Positions 34,930-44,900 of a DNA stretch of 64,000 bases are shown here, one piece after another. This stretch comes from Kineococcus sp. NBC_00420 (GTDB lineage: Bacteria > Actinomycetota > Actinomycetes > Actinomycetales > Kineococcaceae): NCBI RefSeq assembly GCF_036021035.1, contig NZ_CP107930.1, forward strand, positions 2,790,001-2,854,000, given 5' to 3'. Every line of letters starts with the position of its first letter. Within the stretch, counting starts at the first letter, position 1. The position numbers and the translations under genes are program-made. A model generated the notes under the pieces. That model had not been told where the DNA came from and did not search any database. It saw nothing but the letters and a program-made list of their open reading frames with translations.

Positions 34930-35611
34930 GAAACCCCTCGGTGCTGTTCGCCTCGATGGATGCACGGAACGACGAACACCCCTGCGGACGCGACGAGATC
35001 GATGATCTCCGGCGTCGGCGCCTCGTCGACGAACAGGTGCGCGAGACCGTCGATCCCCGCCTCGAGGGCCGTCCGCGTCGCGCGGACGGTGAGCGTGTGG
35101 GTCAGCGTCATCATGCCGAGGCGTCGAGCCCCGGCGACGGCGTTCAGCGTGGCCTGGTCGAGCATCGGAAGCCCGGGAGCGCTCGCTGTGGACCCGTCCT
35201 CGATGAGGAACTCGATGAGGAACTCGATGTGGTCCGATCCCGACGCGATCAGTTTCGGGATGAAGGACACGGCTTGCTCGGGATCGGTGGAGAGCGGCAT
35301 CACGATGTCGCCGGACCCTGGTTCCCCCTGGCCGGGGAACGCAGCTTCCGGGACGAGTGCGTGTGGGTATCGATGAGTCCCGGCAGCTGGGTCTTGCCGG
35401 TCCCGTCGATCGACGCACCGGTCACGGTGTGCGCCTCGTCGTCCGTGGACGAGGGACGAACCGAGGCGATCCTGGTCTCCTCGATCGTCACCGTCTGGTT
35501 CTCGAGCACGTGTTCGCCGACGAAGACGCGAACGTTCGAGATCGTCGTGGAAGCCACGTCAGTCCTGTTCAGCGGGCGGGTCACGAGTTTCGGCGGCGTT
35601 GACAGAACCAC
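34930..35611 (-). pseudogene. Broken amidohydrolase (imidazolonepropionase-like)
   Basis: The first piece (35611 to about 35330) ends with the metal-site motif LPGLIDTHTHS. The second piece, in another frame (about 35360 to 34950), reads PEAAFPGQGEPGSGDIVMPL, TDPEQAVSFIPKLIASGSDH, an IEFLIEFLIEDGS duplication, and IDGLAHLFVDEAPTPEI. About 60-80 residues between them and the C-terminal third of the fold are missing. The 12-bp tandem duplication (GATGAGGAACTC) occurs within the family's IKIxIEDGS motif. Converges with the TetR gene; it may once have acted on the same substrate as the amidase. Confidence 0.75.
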
Positions 35612-36137
35612 CTCAGCACGCCACGGGAGGATCGAGGGCTGCGAGGAACCCTCAGCCCGCGTGTCCTGACGGGCCGCCGCGGAACTGTCCGGTCGTTGCG
35701 GCTGTCGGTTGCGCGTGGGTGCCCCGGCCGCAGGTGTGGTCGTCGGGAACGATGACGTGGTGACCGAGCACGGCCACTTCGGGCAATCTGTTGCGTCGCC
35801 GTCAGCACCGGAGCGCCAGGAAACTCAACTCGATCAACGACTGCGGCCTGACGCGCCACCTGCCGGTGGCGCCCCGGTCACCGGCGGGTCAGGACGTTGC
35901 CGGCTGTCGATCTTCGTCCAGAGGAACGCCCTGACCGAACGTCTCGGACCGGCGAGCACCGGTGCGAGGGGGGCTGGTCGTGTCGGGGTCGACACGTCAC
36001 GACCAGCCCCTGGCCCACACCCGAGGGGGGCGAGGCGCGGGCCGGTCATCAGTTCATTCCGTGACCGCGGCGTTGGCCACCTGACGCTTCGCGCACCGCG
36101 CCCACGACCCGGACCAGCTGGCGCTGCGGCCCAGGGT
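35612..36137. other. 526-bp region, mostly without gene
   Basis: No convincing reading frame. It contains the large hairpin at 35970-36010. The left part may be upstream DNA of the dead amidohydrolase gene. Confidence 0.5.
35970..36010. terminator. Large hairpin with alternative inner stem
   Basis: The outer stem GGGGCTGGTCGTG pairs perfectly with CACGACCAGCCCC (13 bp). A competing inner stem CGTGTCG-GGGT-CGACACG (35979-35996) shares bases with it. It lies 128 bp after the end of the secreted-protein gene (36138, minus strand), for which it could be the terminator. Confidence 0.55.
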
Positions 36138-36668
36138 TCAGCGGCTGGACCAGGTGCAGCTCTTCCGTCCAGGCTGAGGTTCCACGGGGAAGGTGAAGCT
36201 CTGCAGGAGGTAGCCGTCGGCGGGGGTGGGGTTCAGGAACACCTGAGTGGGGGCTCCGTAGCCGGCTTCGGCGAGTACCTGGCCGTGGGTGTCGTAGGCG
36301 GTCAGGTAGGCGGAGCTGCCCCGGGTGGAGCGGTGCGCATCGGGTCGACTGAGGACGTCGGCGGCTCTGGCCATGGCGCGTACCTGCCAGACGTCGAGGG
36401 TCCCGGCTTCGGGGAGGTGAGCGGTGAGTTCCTTCGCCTGGAGGGCGAGGTCTGCCTGGGCCGCGTCCAGGTCTGAGATGAGTCCCACCGTGTCTGAGTC
36501 GTGGTCGAGGATGCTCGTGACGTAGCAGTCGGCGGGGATGTACTCCGCGGAGGCCCGCAGCGATGAGAGCGCCGGTGTGGAGATGTCCTGCTGGACTTGT
36601 CCACCGGAGAGGAACAGCAGGGGGAGGGCGGCGGCGACGGTCGTCGTGGTGCGTGTCGCGCTCAGCAT
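36138..36668 (-). CDS. Secreted protein of unknown function
   Basis: 176 residues. ATG follows GAAGAGG. N-terminal signal peptide (RTTTTVAAALPLLFLSGGQV, cleavage about residue 25), then a mixed helix/strand domain with ADCYVTSILDHDSDTVGL and a helical DLDAAQADLALQAKELTAHL part; single cysteines occur near positions 48 and 171. No family recognised. Likely exported by Sec. Confidence 0.65.
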   Translation of the reverse strand: MLSATRTTTTVAAALPLLFLSGGQVQQDISTPALSSLRASAEYIPADCYVTSILDHDSDTVGLISDLDAAQADLALQAKELTAHLPEAGTLDVWQVRAMARAADVLSRPDAHRSTRGSSAYLTAYDTHGQVLAEAGYGAPTQVFLNPTPADGYLLQSFTFPVEPQPGRKSCTWSSR

Positions 36669-36818
36669 GCGTGCCTCTTCGACCGTTGCGTCTCGGTGCT
36701 TGAGGGTGCCGCCTGAGTGCTCCCTGCGGGTGAGCGGTCGTGGTCCTCGCCATGACCGTGCACTCCACGACCGTGACGTCGGGGACCGACCCCGCAGGGG
36801 TTCCGGTCCCCGGCGAGA

Positions 36819-37832
36819 TCACGTCGGCCTCGAGGTGGCTGCGGGCCGCGCGGGTCGGGTCGCGGGGAGGAGGGCGGGGTGGGGCCGACGGACCACGAGG
36901 ACGGTCGTGGTGACGACCGCGGCCAGGGCGAGTCCGCACCCGAGGACCAGGACCACCCCCGCGGGGTGGACGACGGACTGCCCCCGCCACGCCTGGACGG
37001 TGAGGAGGACCGTGGCGGCGGCGTAGACCACGGCCGCGGTGAGGCTCAGGTGCCGCCGCGTGGTGGGCGAGTCCGGCCGGGTCACGCGCCGGCCCGCGGC
37101 GCGGGTCAGGAGGGCGAGCAGCGGGAGGACCTGCAGGGCGTGGATCCCGACGAAGTGGGCGACCCGGAAGTCACCGCCGTTCGTGCTCCACCCCAGCAGC
37201 GGGAGGCCGGGTCCGCCGTCGGGCACGCCGACGGCGTGGGCCCCGATGATCCCGGTCGGGGCGCTGAGCTGCGCCGGCGTCGGGGCGGTCATGAGGAAGG
37301 CGACCCCGATGCCGACGAGCGCGACGAGCACCCCGGCCCGCAGCGCGAGGGTCAGGGCCGGGTCCTCGAAGCGGACGAGGAAGACGGCCGCGGAGGTCAC
37401 GAACGTGGCGAGGTACATGACGGTGATCGAGACGGCCATCACCGCCCAGACGGTGGCGTGCAGGCCGTTGCTGACGTTGAAGTGGCTGGTGGTGCCGGTC
37501 GCGGCGGCCCAGACGATGAGCACCTGCTCGACGACGAGGGTGACGGCGATGACCGTGCCGAGGGCGCGGGTCAGCGAGCGCCACCGGGGCAGGTGGGCGA
37601 TGAGCCAGGCCCAGGTGAGCGTGTAGAAAAGGATCGAGAGCGAGAACTTCAGCGGTTTCGCCCAGGCCGGGGCGCCGAGGATCTCGCGCGGGTCCACGAC
37701 GAGTCCGACCGCGCTGACGAGCGCGCAGACGCCCATGAGGGCGGCGACGGTCATCAGCGGGGGGTGCCACGCGTGGGCGCGGCGCCAGGCGGCGACGCTC
37801 ACGACAGCGACGCGCACGACGGCGACGGTCAC
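36819..37832 (-). CDS. Eight-helix membrane protein, last gene of three-gene operon
   Basis: 337 residues from a GTG at 37832 that overlaps the stop of the previous gene (GTGA). About eight membrane helices (for example KFSLSILFYTLTWAWLIAHL and LGTVIAVTLVVEQVLIVWAA). HFVGIHALQVLPLLALLTR contains membrane histidines that might bind haem or metal. No family recognised with certainty. The first residues come from a 15-bp triplet repeat (37800-37844). Confidence 0.75.
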   Translation of the reverse strand: MTVAVVRVAVVSVAAWRRAHAWHPPLMTVAALMGVCALVSAVGLVVDPREILGAPAWAKPLKFSLSILFYTLTWAWLIAHLPRWRSLTRALGTVIAVTLVVEQVLIVWAAATGTTSHFNVSNGLHATVWAVMAVSITVMYLATFVTSAAVFLVRFEDPALTLALRAGVLVALVGIGVAFLMTAPTPAQLSAPTGIIGAHAVGVPDGGPGLPLLGWSTNGGDFRVAHFVGIHALQVLPLLALLTRAAGRRVTRPDSPTTRRHLSLTAAVVYAAATVLLTVQAWRGQSVVHPAGVVLVLGCGLALAAVVTTTVLVVRRPHPALLPATRPARPAATSRPT

Positions 37833-37844
37833 GACAGCGACGCC
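37800..37844. repeat. Three 15-bp tandem repeats across a stop/start overlap
   Basis: CACGACAGCGACGCG, CACGACGGCGACGGT, CACGACAGCGACGCC back to back. They code both the last residues of the epimerase-like gene and the first (V-x-V-A-V-V) residues of the membrane-protein gene. Confidence 0.8.
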
Positions 37845-38800
37845 GTCCGTGACGATGCGGTGGGGCGGGCTGCGGCGAGGCTCGCGGTGATGCCGTCCAC
37901 CACGGGGGTGGGGGAGACGCCGAACGTCGTCTCGTAGGCCGTCGAGTCGAAGACGTAGGGGGCGCGGTACTGGTAGCTGAGCTCCAGGGTCTCCCGGGCG
38001 GAGGTGATGAAGAGGGCCCCGATCCGCATCGTGGTGGAGCTCATGACCCCCAGGGGGACGTCGGCCGGCGCGGTCGTGCCCGCCGCGACGTCGACGGCCG
38101 TCCGGACGTACTGCCGGCCGGTGAGGGCGGGGGCGGTGGGCAGGTGCCAGGTGCGTCCCCGGGCCCGGTCGTCGGTGCCGAGGACGGTGAGGGCCCGGCC
38201 GATGTCGGGGGTGTAGGTCAGGGAGTGGGGCTGGTCGGCGTCGTAGAGCCAGGTGCTCCTGCGGCCGGCGGCGACCTTGTCGAGGACGAAGCCGTTGAAG
38301 ACGCTCGTCGTGGCGCCGGGGCCGTAGAAGTCGGCGCTGCGGCCGACGGTGACGTCGACGCCGCGGGCGGCGGCCCGGGCGAGCAGGTCCAGCGCGGCGG
38401 CGCGCACCCGGCCCTTCCTGCCGCCGGGTCGGACGGGGGTGTCCTCGGTCATGGGGCCGTCGACGGGGCCGTAGGCGTAGACGTTGTCGAGGTAGACGAG
38501 GTGGGTGCCCTGCTCGGCGGCGACGGCGGCGACGTTGTCCAGGATCACGGGCCACTGCCGGGCCCAGACCCGGGAGGAGTAGGGCAGTCCCGCGACGAGG
38601 TAGGCGACGTCGGCGCCGCGCAGGGCCCGGTGGACGTCGTCGTGGTCGAGGAGGTCCGCGACGAGCGGGACGACCCCGTCCACGTTGGTGGGGTGCCGGC
38701 CGACGGACGTCGGGGTGTGGCCGGCGGCGACGAGGGCCCGGAGGGTCTCGCGGCCGACGACGCCGTTGCCGCCGAGGACGACGTGGGTGGCTGCGGTCAT
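37829..38800 (-). CDS. NAD(P)-dependent epimerase/dehydratase-like protein
   Basis: 323 residues. Rossmann motif LGGNGVVGRETLRAL at 9-23, acidic/Arg turn (SVGRHP), YLDNVYAYGPVDGPMTEDTP with the YxxxK-like region altered (extended SDR, atypical), and ARGVDVTVGRSADFYGPGA typical of the family. It starts in the ATGA overlapping the MerR stop. Middle gene of the MerR-SDR-membrane operon; the substrate is unknown. Confidence 0.85.
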   Translation of the reverse strand: MTAATHVVLGGNGVVGRETLRALVAAGHTPTSVGRHPTNVDGVVPLVADLLDHDDVHRALRGADVAYLVAGLPYSSRVWARQWPVILDNVAAVAAEQGTHLVYLDNVYAYGPVDGPMTEDTPVRPGGRKGRVRAAALDLLARAAARGVDVTVGRSADFYGPGATTSVFNGFVLDKVAAGRRSTWLYDADQPHSLTYTPDIGRALTVLGTDDRARGRTWHLPTAPALTGRQYVRTAVDVAAGTTAPADVPLGVMSSTTMRIGALFITSARETLELSYQYRAPYVFDSTAYETTFGVSPTPVVDGITASLAAARPTASSRTASLS

Positions 38801-39483
38801 GGCGTGGCTCGTTCCGTGAGGGGGGCGGGGTCGGGCTCGGGGGAGACCGGTCCTGGTGCGGCGACCGGGAAGAGGTGGTGGGTGGCGTTCTCCTGGGCGA
38901 GCCGGCGCAGGCCGGCGAGGAGCGGGTCGCCGAGGACGGTCCCGACGACCATGAGCTCGGCGACGGCGTCGCGGCCCTCGCGGTGGGTCAGGGCCCGCAG
39001 GTCGGCCTCGGCCGCGGTGGCCGCGGCGTCGGCGTAGGCGTGCAGGTAGGTGTCGGGCGCGTCGAAGTCGATGGCGCGCAGTCCGTCGAGGGCGCGCGCG
39101 GCCGCGTCGTAGCCGGGGTTGTCGGCGCTGACGGCCCAGCCGCGGGCGGCGACGACGGCTTCGACGGCGCGCCGGGCGTCGTCGCTGGGGGCGGAGTCCT
39201 GGGTGCGGGGGCCGCTCATGGCGTGCTGCGCCACGCCGAAGGTCTCGGCGAGGGGGGCGGAGTCGGTGTCCAGGGCGGTGATGACGTCCTTCGTGGCGGC
39301 GACGGAGAGGTTGCCGGTCTCGAGCAGCGCGCGGATCAGTCGGACGCGCTGCAGGTGGGAGTCGTCGTAGGACACCTGGTTCGGTGCGGTCCGGACGCCC
39401 GCGGGCAGCAGACCTTCGCGTTGGTAGTACTTGACGGCGGAGAGCGGGACACCGGCTCGGTCGGCCAGAACAGATATTCGCAC
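38797..39483 (-). CDS. MerR-family regulator heading a three-gene operon
   Basis: 228 residues from a GTG at 39483. Head domain: MRISVLADRAGVPLSAVKYY, EGLLPAGVRTAPNQVSYDDS, LQRVRLIRALLETGNLSVAA. The large C-terminal domain has no Cys pair. The operator-like dyads at 39482-39512 overlap its own start, so autoregulation of the whole operon is likely. Confidence 0.88.
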   Translation of the reverse strand: MRISVLADRAGVPLSAVKYYQREGLLPAGVRTAPNQVSYDDSHLQRVRLIRALLETGNLSVAATKDVITALDTDSAPLAETFGVAQHAMSGPRTQDSAPSDDARRAVEAVVAARGWAVSADNPGYDAAARALDGLRAIDFDAPDTYLHAYADAAATAAEADLRALTHREGRDAVAELMVVGTVLGDPLLAGLRRLAQENATHHLFPVAAPGPVSPEPDPAPLTERATP

Positions 39484-39512
39484 TATCGGATAGTAGCACT
39501 ATCCATAATAGG
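39482..39512. promoter_or_regulatory. Compound dyad at MerR gene start
   Basis: GGATAGT-AGC-ACTATCC (39488-39504) is a perfect 7+7 dyad. It overlaps a second dyad ACTATC-G-GATAGT (39482-39494) that includes the start codon. It is strongly AT-rich for this genome, as a MerR-type promoter spacer would be. Confidence 0.7.
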
Positions 39513-39651
39513 TCTGCGGGTCTCCTGGCGTGGACCGCGACCACGGCCCGCGCGGTGGACCCGTGGTCGTCCTGGCTCGGCACCCCACGGCTGACCGGTT
39601 CCCGCCCGGGGCAGGATCAAGGGGGGATCGCCCGCGACCGATGAGTTGAGG

Positions 39652-41811
39652 GTGAACCGGGAAGACTGGCTGGCCCTGGCGCAGGCGAGCGTGCAGGAGG
39701 ACGTCGCCCGCTCCGAGGCCGTCCCGGCGCTCCCCGGCCCTCCCGTCGTCCCCCTCGTCCTGTCCGCCCTCACGACCGCGCCGGCGGCGGCGCGGCTGGC
39801 GGCCCTGCACGAGTACGGCCTGCTCGACGCCCCCGCCGACGACGAACTCTCCGCCGTGGTCCGGGCGGCGGCGCTGGTGGCCGGGGTCCCGCACGCCACG
39901 CTCAACCTCATCGACGAGAACCGCCAGTGCCAGCTGACCACCGTCGGCTTCGACGGCGCGGACTCCGCCCGCACGGACTCCATGTGCGCCCTGCACTTCG
40001 AGGCCGGCGAGGTCGTCCACGTCCCCGACGCCTCCCAGGACCCCCGGTTCGCACGCAACCCGTGGGTGGACGGGCGGATGGCGCACGTGCGCCTCTACGC
40101 TTCCGCCCCGCTGGTCAGCCCCGCCGGTCACGCCCTGGGCTCGCTCTGCGTCTTCGACACCGTCACCGGCCGGCTCAGCGAGCAGCAGCTCGGCGTCCTG
40201 CGCGACCTCGCCGGGGTCCTCGTCGCGCTCTTCGAGCGTCGCCGCCAGGCCCGGCGCGCCGTGGAGGAACGCCGCCAGGCCTTCGAGCAGCGCGAGCAGG
40301 CCGCGGAGGCCCGCGAGCTGGCCATGCTGGCGATGAACGAGTCCGAGGCGCGCTGGGAACTCAGCGAGGTCGTCGCCGAGACCATCGAGGTCGGCCTCGT
40401 CGTCGTCGACGCCGACGGGCAGGTCGGTTCCCTGAACCGGGCCATGCGCCAGTGGCAGGGCAGGTCCGCGACCCCCTCCGAAGCTCCCGCGACCTTCTTC
40501 GCCGCCGACGGGACCACCCCCCTGAGCGCCCGGGAGCTGCCGTGGCTGCGGGCCCTGCACGAGGGTGCGGTCGAGGGCGCCGAGATCGTCCTGGCCGCGC
40601 CGGGGCAGCCGCGCCGCACCCTGGTGTGCTCGGGACGGGCGATGCGCCGCATGGACGGGACCCCGCTGGGGGCGGTGGTCGCCGTCAACGACGTCACCCA
40701 CGCCCGGGAACGGGAGCAGGCCCTGGCCGCGGCCCACGCGGACCGGGCGGCCGCGCACACGACCATCGAGGAGGCCCACGCCGCGCTGGCCCGGCACAGC
40801 CGACGGGTGCAGGCCCTCGCGGACGCCTCCCGCGCCCTGGCCGTCGCCGCCGACCCGCAGGAGTCCGTCTGCCGGTCGCTGCAGGAACTCACCGGCGCCG
40901 ACGCGGCCTACCTGCTGCGCCCGGACACCCGGGACGGCATCGCGGGGTTGCGCGCCGTCGTCACCTCGGGCTTCGCCTCCGACCTCAGCTCGCCCCTCGG
41001 CGCGGGGGCGGGGGCCGGCGGCGTCTTCTACCGCGACGCCGAGTCCTCCCTGGCCGCGACCTGCTTCGCCACCGCCACCCAGGTCTTCGTCGCCGACGTC
41101 GGCAGTGACCCCCGGACCGCCCTGCGCGTCGTCGCCTCCACCGGGGTCGTGTCCGGGCTCTGGTACCCGGTGGTGCTGTCCGGGCAGCGGACCGTGGGTG
41201 TCCTGGGGGTGTTCTGGCGGACCCCGCTGGCGGACCTGCCCGAGCACGTGCTGCCGGTGCTGCAGACCCTGTCCGGGGAGCTGGCCCACGCGCTGGAGCG
41301 CGCGGACCTCGTGCAGCGCCTGGCCTCGGCCGCGGAACGCGACAGCCTCACGGGGCTGGCCAACCGCCGCCGCTGGGACGAGGCGATCACCACCGAGGTC
41401 GCCCGCGCCGCCCGCAGCGGTGAACCGTTGAGCCTGGTGCTGATCGACCTGGACCACTTCAAGGACTACAACGACACCCACGGCCACCTCGGCGGGGACG
41501 CCCTGCTGCGCGAGTTCGCCGCCGCCGCCGGCGACTGCCTGCGCGAGGTCGACACCCTGGCCCGGTGGGGCGGGGAGGAGTTCGTCGTCGCCCTGCCCGG
41601 CTGCACGGCGGAGGCCGCGGCGGTGGTGGCCGACCGCATCCGCGCCGCGGTCCCGCGACGCCAGACCTGCACCGTCGGCGTCGCGCAGTGGCAGCCCGGG
41701 CTGCTGGCCGAGGACGTCATCGCCCACGCCGACGAAGCGCTCTACCGGGGCAAGCAGAACGGGCGGAACGCCACCGTCGTCCACACCGCGGGAGTTCCGA
41801 CCGGCTCGTAG
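39652..41811 (+). CDS. GAF-PAS-GAF-GGDEF diguanylate cyclase
   Basis: 719 residues, GTG start. GAF1 spans about 40-190 (NLIDENRQCQLTTVGFDGAD), with a helical linker at 195-240, a PAS-like domain at 245-355 (VGLVVVDADGQVGSLNRAM), GAF2 at 395-545 and GGDEF at 560-719. The catalytic loop GGEEF is at 640-644, with the RxxD inhibitory site (REVD, 631-634) five residues before. It is soluble and should sense a cytosolic signal to make c-di-GMP. The PAS region is paralogous to that of the histidine kinase downstream. Confidence 0.93.
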   Translation: MNREDWLALAQASVQEDVARSEAVPALPGPPVVPLVLSALTTAPAAARLAALHEYGLLDAPADDELSAVVRAAALVAGVPHATLNLIDENRQCQLTTVGFDGADSARTDSMCALHFEAGEVVHVPDASQDPRFARNPWVDGRMAHVRLYASAPLVSPAGHALGSLCVFDTVTGRLSEQQLGVLRDLAGVLVALFERRRQARRAVEERRQAFEQREQAAEARELAMLAMNESEARWELSEVVAETIEVGLVVVDADGQVGSLNRAMRQWQGRSATPSEAPATFFAADGTTPLSARELPWLRALHEGAVEGAEIVLAAPGQPRRTLVCSGRAMRRMDGTPLGAVVAVNDVTHAREREQALAAAHADRAAAHTTIEEAHAALARHSRRVQALADASRALAVAADPQESVCRSLQELTGADAAYLLRPDTRDGIAGLRAVVTSGFASDLSSPLGAGAGAGGVFYRDAESSLAATCFATATQVFVADVGSDPRTALRVVASTGVVSGLWYPVVLSGQRTVGVLGVFWRTPLADLPEHVLPVLQTLSGELAHALERADLVQRLASAAERDSLTGLANRRRWDEAITTEVARAARSGEPLSLVLIDLDHFKDYNDTHGHLGGDALLREFAAAAGDCLREVDTLARWGGEEFVVALPGCTAEAAAVVADRIRAAVPRRQTCTVGVAQWQPGLLAEDVIAHADEALYRGKQNGRNATVVHTAGVPTGS

Positions 41812-41955
41812 CGGCCGGAACCGGTGTCATTTTCCGTCACTCCCCGTCGAGGTGGACCCGGTGGCGGACACCCCTACAGCCCAGGGGCGCGGAGGCCGAA
41901 GGGGTGAGGGCCACCGGCATCCCGGCTGCGTGGCGCGCTCAGCCAGGAGGCCCCC

Positions 41956-44900
41956 GTGTCCACCCCTCGTGTCGCACCGCGCCGCTCGGGCGCAGCTGCC
42001 GCGAGCGGGGTCCCGCTGACGACGGGGGCGGTCCTGCGCAGCGTCGCGTTCGCGGTCGTGTTCGGCCTCTCGGTGTTCCTGGGGCGCCTCACCCTCATGG
42101 ACGGCACCAGCCTGAGCCTGGTGTGGCCCGCCGCGGGGGTGGCCGCGGCCTGGTTCTGCGCCCAACGGCGCGCCGGGACCCGCGGGCTGGACGTCGCGCT
42201 GCTGTCCGTGACGACGTTCGTGCTGAACACCCTCACCGGCGCCCCTCCGGTGCTCGCGGTGTGCTTCGTCGCCGCGAACCTCGCCCAGGTCCTCACCTTC
42301 GCCGTCCTGTTCGCCCGCTGGTGCCCGCAGGCCTGGGGCGCGGGGGGCCGTGAGCCGCTCACCGGCATCGCGCAGCTGATGCGCATGCTCGCCGCCGCGG
42401 TGCTGGCCACCGGAGCCGGAGCCCTGCTGGGCCCGACGTCGGTGTGGGTGCTGACGGGGAACTGGTCGTGGCTGACGGCCCTGGTCTGGATGACCCGCAA
42501 CACCGCCAGCGTCCTGCTCGTCACGGCCGTCGCCTTCCGCGTCGGCTGCGTGCTCACCGCCCGTCGCGACGCCCGGGACGCCCGGGACGACACCCTGGGA
42601 GCCGCCCCGCGCGTCCTGGTCCAGGTGCGCTGGCCGCGGGGGTGGCAGCTGGTGGAGCTGGCCGCCGCCCTGGCGTGCTCGGCGGTGGCCTACGCGCTGA
42701 TCTTCGGCCGCTACGACGGCCTGCCCATCGCCTTCCCGCTGGTGGCCCTCTCGGCCTGGGTGGCGTTGCGCTTCGACACCACCATCGTCGTGGTCCACGA
42801 CCTGGCCATGGGGGTGGTGGCGGTCGTCCTCACCCTGGCCGGCAACGGCCCGTTCGCCATGATCGCCGACGACGCCACCCGGGCCGTCGTGGTGCAGCTC
42901 TACGTGGTGATGCTGGCCGTGCTGGGGTTGTCGCTGGCCATGGGCCGCGACGAGCGGGACGTCCTGCTCGCACGGATGACCCTCTCCACCGCCGCCAGCC
43001 GGGAGCTGGCCGCCGAGGCCGCCGTCCAGCGCGCGCTGGCCGAGGAGGCGCGTGCCCTGGCCGAGGAGGCCCGCCGTGAGGCGGTGCGCGCCACCGCCGA
43101 GGCCGAGGCCCGCGGGGAACTGGCCCAGGCCGTCCTGGAGTCCGTCGAGGTGGGCATCGTCGTCGCCGACGCCGACGGGCACCTCACGATGCTCAACCGC
43201 GCCGCGCAGACCTGGCACGGCCTGGACGCCGACGCCGGCCTGGACCCCGCCGAGCACGCCGGGCGCTACGACCTCTTCACCGGCGACGGCACCACGCCCC
43301 TGGCGGCGGAGGACGTCCCCCTCGCCGAGGTCCTGCGCACCGGCGGCGTGCGGTCGGCCGAGATCGTCGTCGCGCCCACCGGCCGCCCGGCGATCACCGT
43401 GACCTGCTCGGGACGGCGCATGCACCGCGCCGACGGCAGCGCCCTGGGGGCGGTGGTGGCCATGACCGACGTCAGCGCCGACCGCGCTCTGCGTCGCGAG
43501 CTGGAAGCCGCCCGCAGCCGGGCCGACGAGCAGGCCACGCTGCTGCAGGCCGCCTTCGAGGCGTCGATGGTGGGCAACCTCCACCTGGCCCTCGACGGCA
43601 CCGTCCTGCGCGTCAACCCCGCAGCCGCCGCCCTGGTCGGTCGCACCCCCGCGGAGCTCGTGGGTCAGGACTGGAGCCCCCACCTGCACCCCGAGGACCG
43701 CGAGGTGCGCCGTGGGGTCCTGCGCGACCTCATCGCCGACACCGCCCGCCGCGCCGCCGACACCGCGGCCCACGGTGGCGACGTCGCGTCGATCCCCGCC
43801 GCGACCGTCGACGGGGAGGTCCGCTACCTGCACCGCGACGGGCGCACCGTCCACACCCAGGCCTCGACCGTCGTGGTGTGCGACGCCGCGGGGCAGCCGG
43901 CGTACCTGGCCAGCCAGCTCCTCGACGTCAGCGACCGGGCGGCGGCCGAGGAGAGCGTGCGCCGTCAGCGCGACGTCTCCACCCGCCTGCTACGGGCGCT
44001 GAGCGACCTCGGGGAAGGCGTCCTGGTCGAGCACGGCGAGCAGATCACCTACGTCAACGACGCCATGGCGCGCCTGACCGGTCGCCGCACCCCGGGTCTG
44101 CTGGCCCTGCCGACGTCCCTGCTGCTGGTACCGGAGGCGGAGCAGGACGCCTGGACCGCGCGCCGCGCCTCCACCGTCGGGCAGGTCGGCGCCTCCGCAC
44201 CCCTGGTCACCGCCCTGCGCCGCGGCGACGGGACCGTCGTGCCGGTGGAGGTCACGACCGTGCCGCTGCCCGACGCGGGCGGGCACGCCACCCTGACCCT
44301 GGTGCGCGACCTCTCCGAGCGCCTGCGCGCCCAGAGCGCCCTGGCCGCCTCCAACGAGCAGCTGCAGGAGGCCAACCGCCTCAAGGACGACCTCGTGGCG
44401 ACCCTCAGCCACGACCTCCGCCAGCCGCTGTCGACGACCATCGGGTTCGCGGAACTGCTGCTGGACGACTGGCAGGAGCTGCCCGAGGCCGACAAGCGGC
44501 AGTACCTCACCCGCATCCAGAAGGCCGGCCGGTGGGCCAACGACCTGCTCGAGGACATCCTCACGATGGCGCAGCTCGACGCCGGGGCACCCACCCCCCG
44601 CACCACCCGCGTCCACGTCCCGAGCCTGGTCGCCGACGTCCTCGACCGCTGCGGCCACGACGGGTCGACGGTGGACAGCACCGGCGTCCAGGACCTCACC
44701 GTCCTCGCCGACCGCGGTCACCTCGAGCAGGTGCTGACCAACCTGGTCTCCAACGCCGTCAAGTACGGCGCGACGCCGGTGCGCCTGGTCGCCCGCCGCC
44801 GCGGCGAGCTCGTCGCCCTCGACGTCGTCGACGCCGGTGCGGGAGTGCCCGAGTCCTTCGTGCCGCACCTCTTCGACCGCTTCGCCCGCGCCACCACCGG

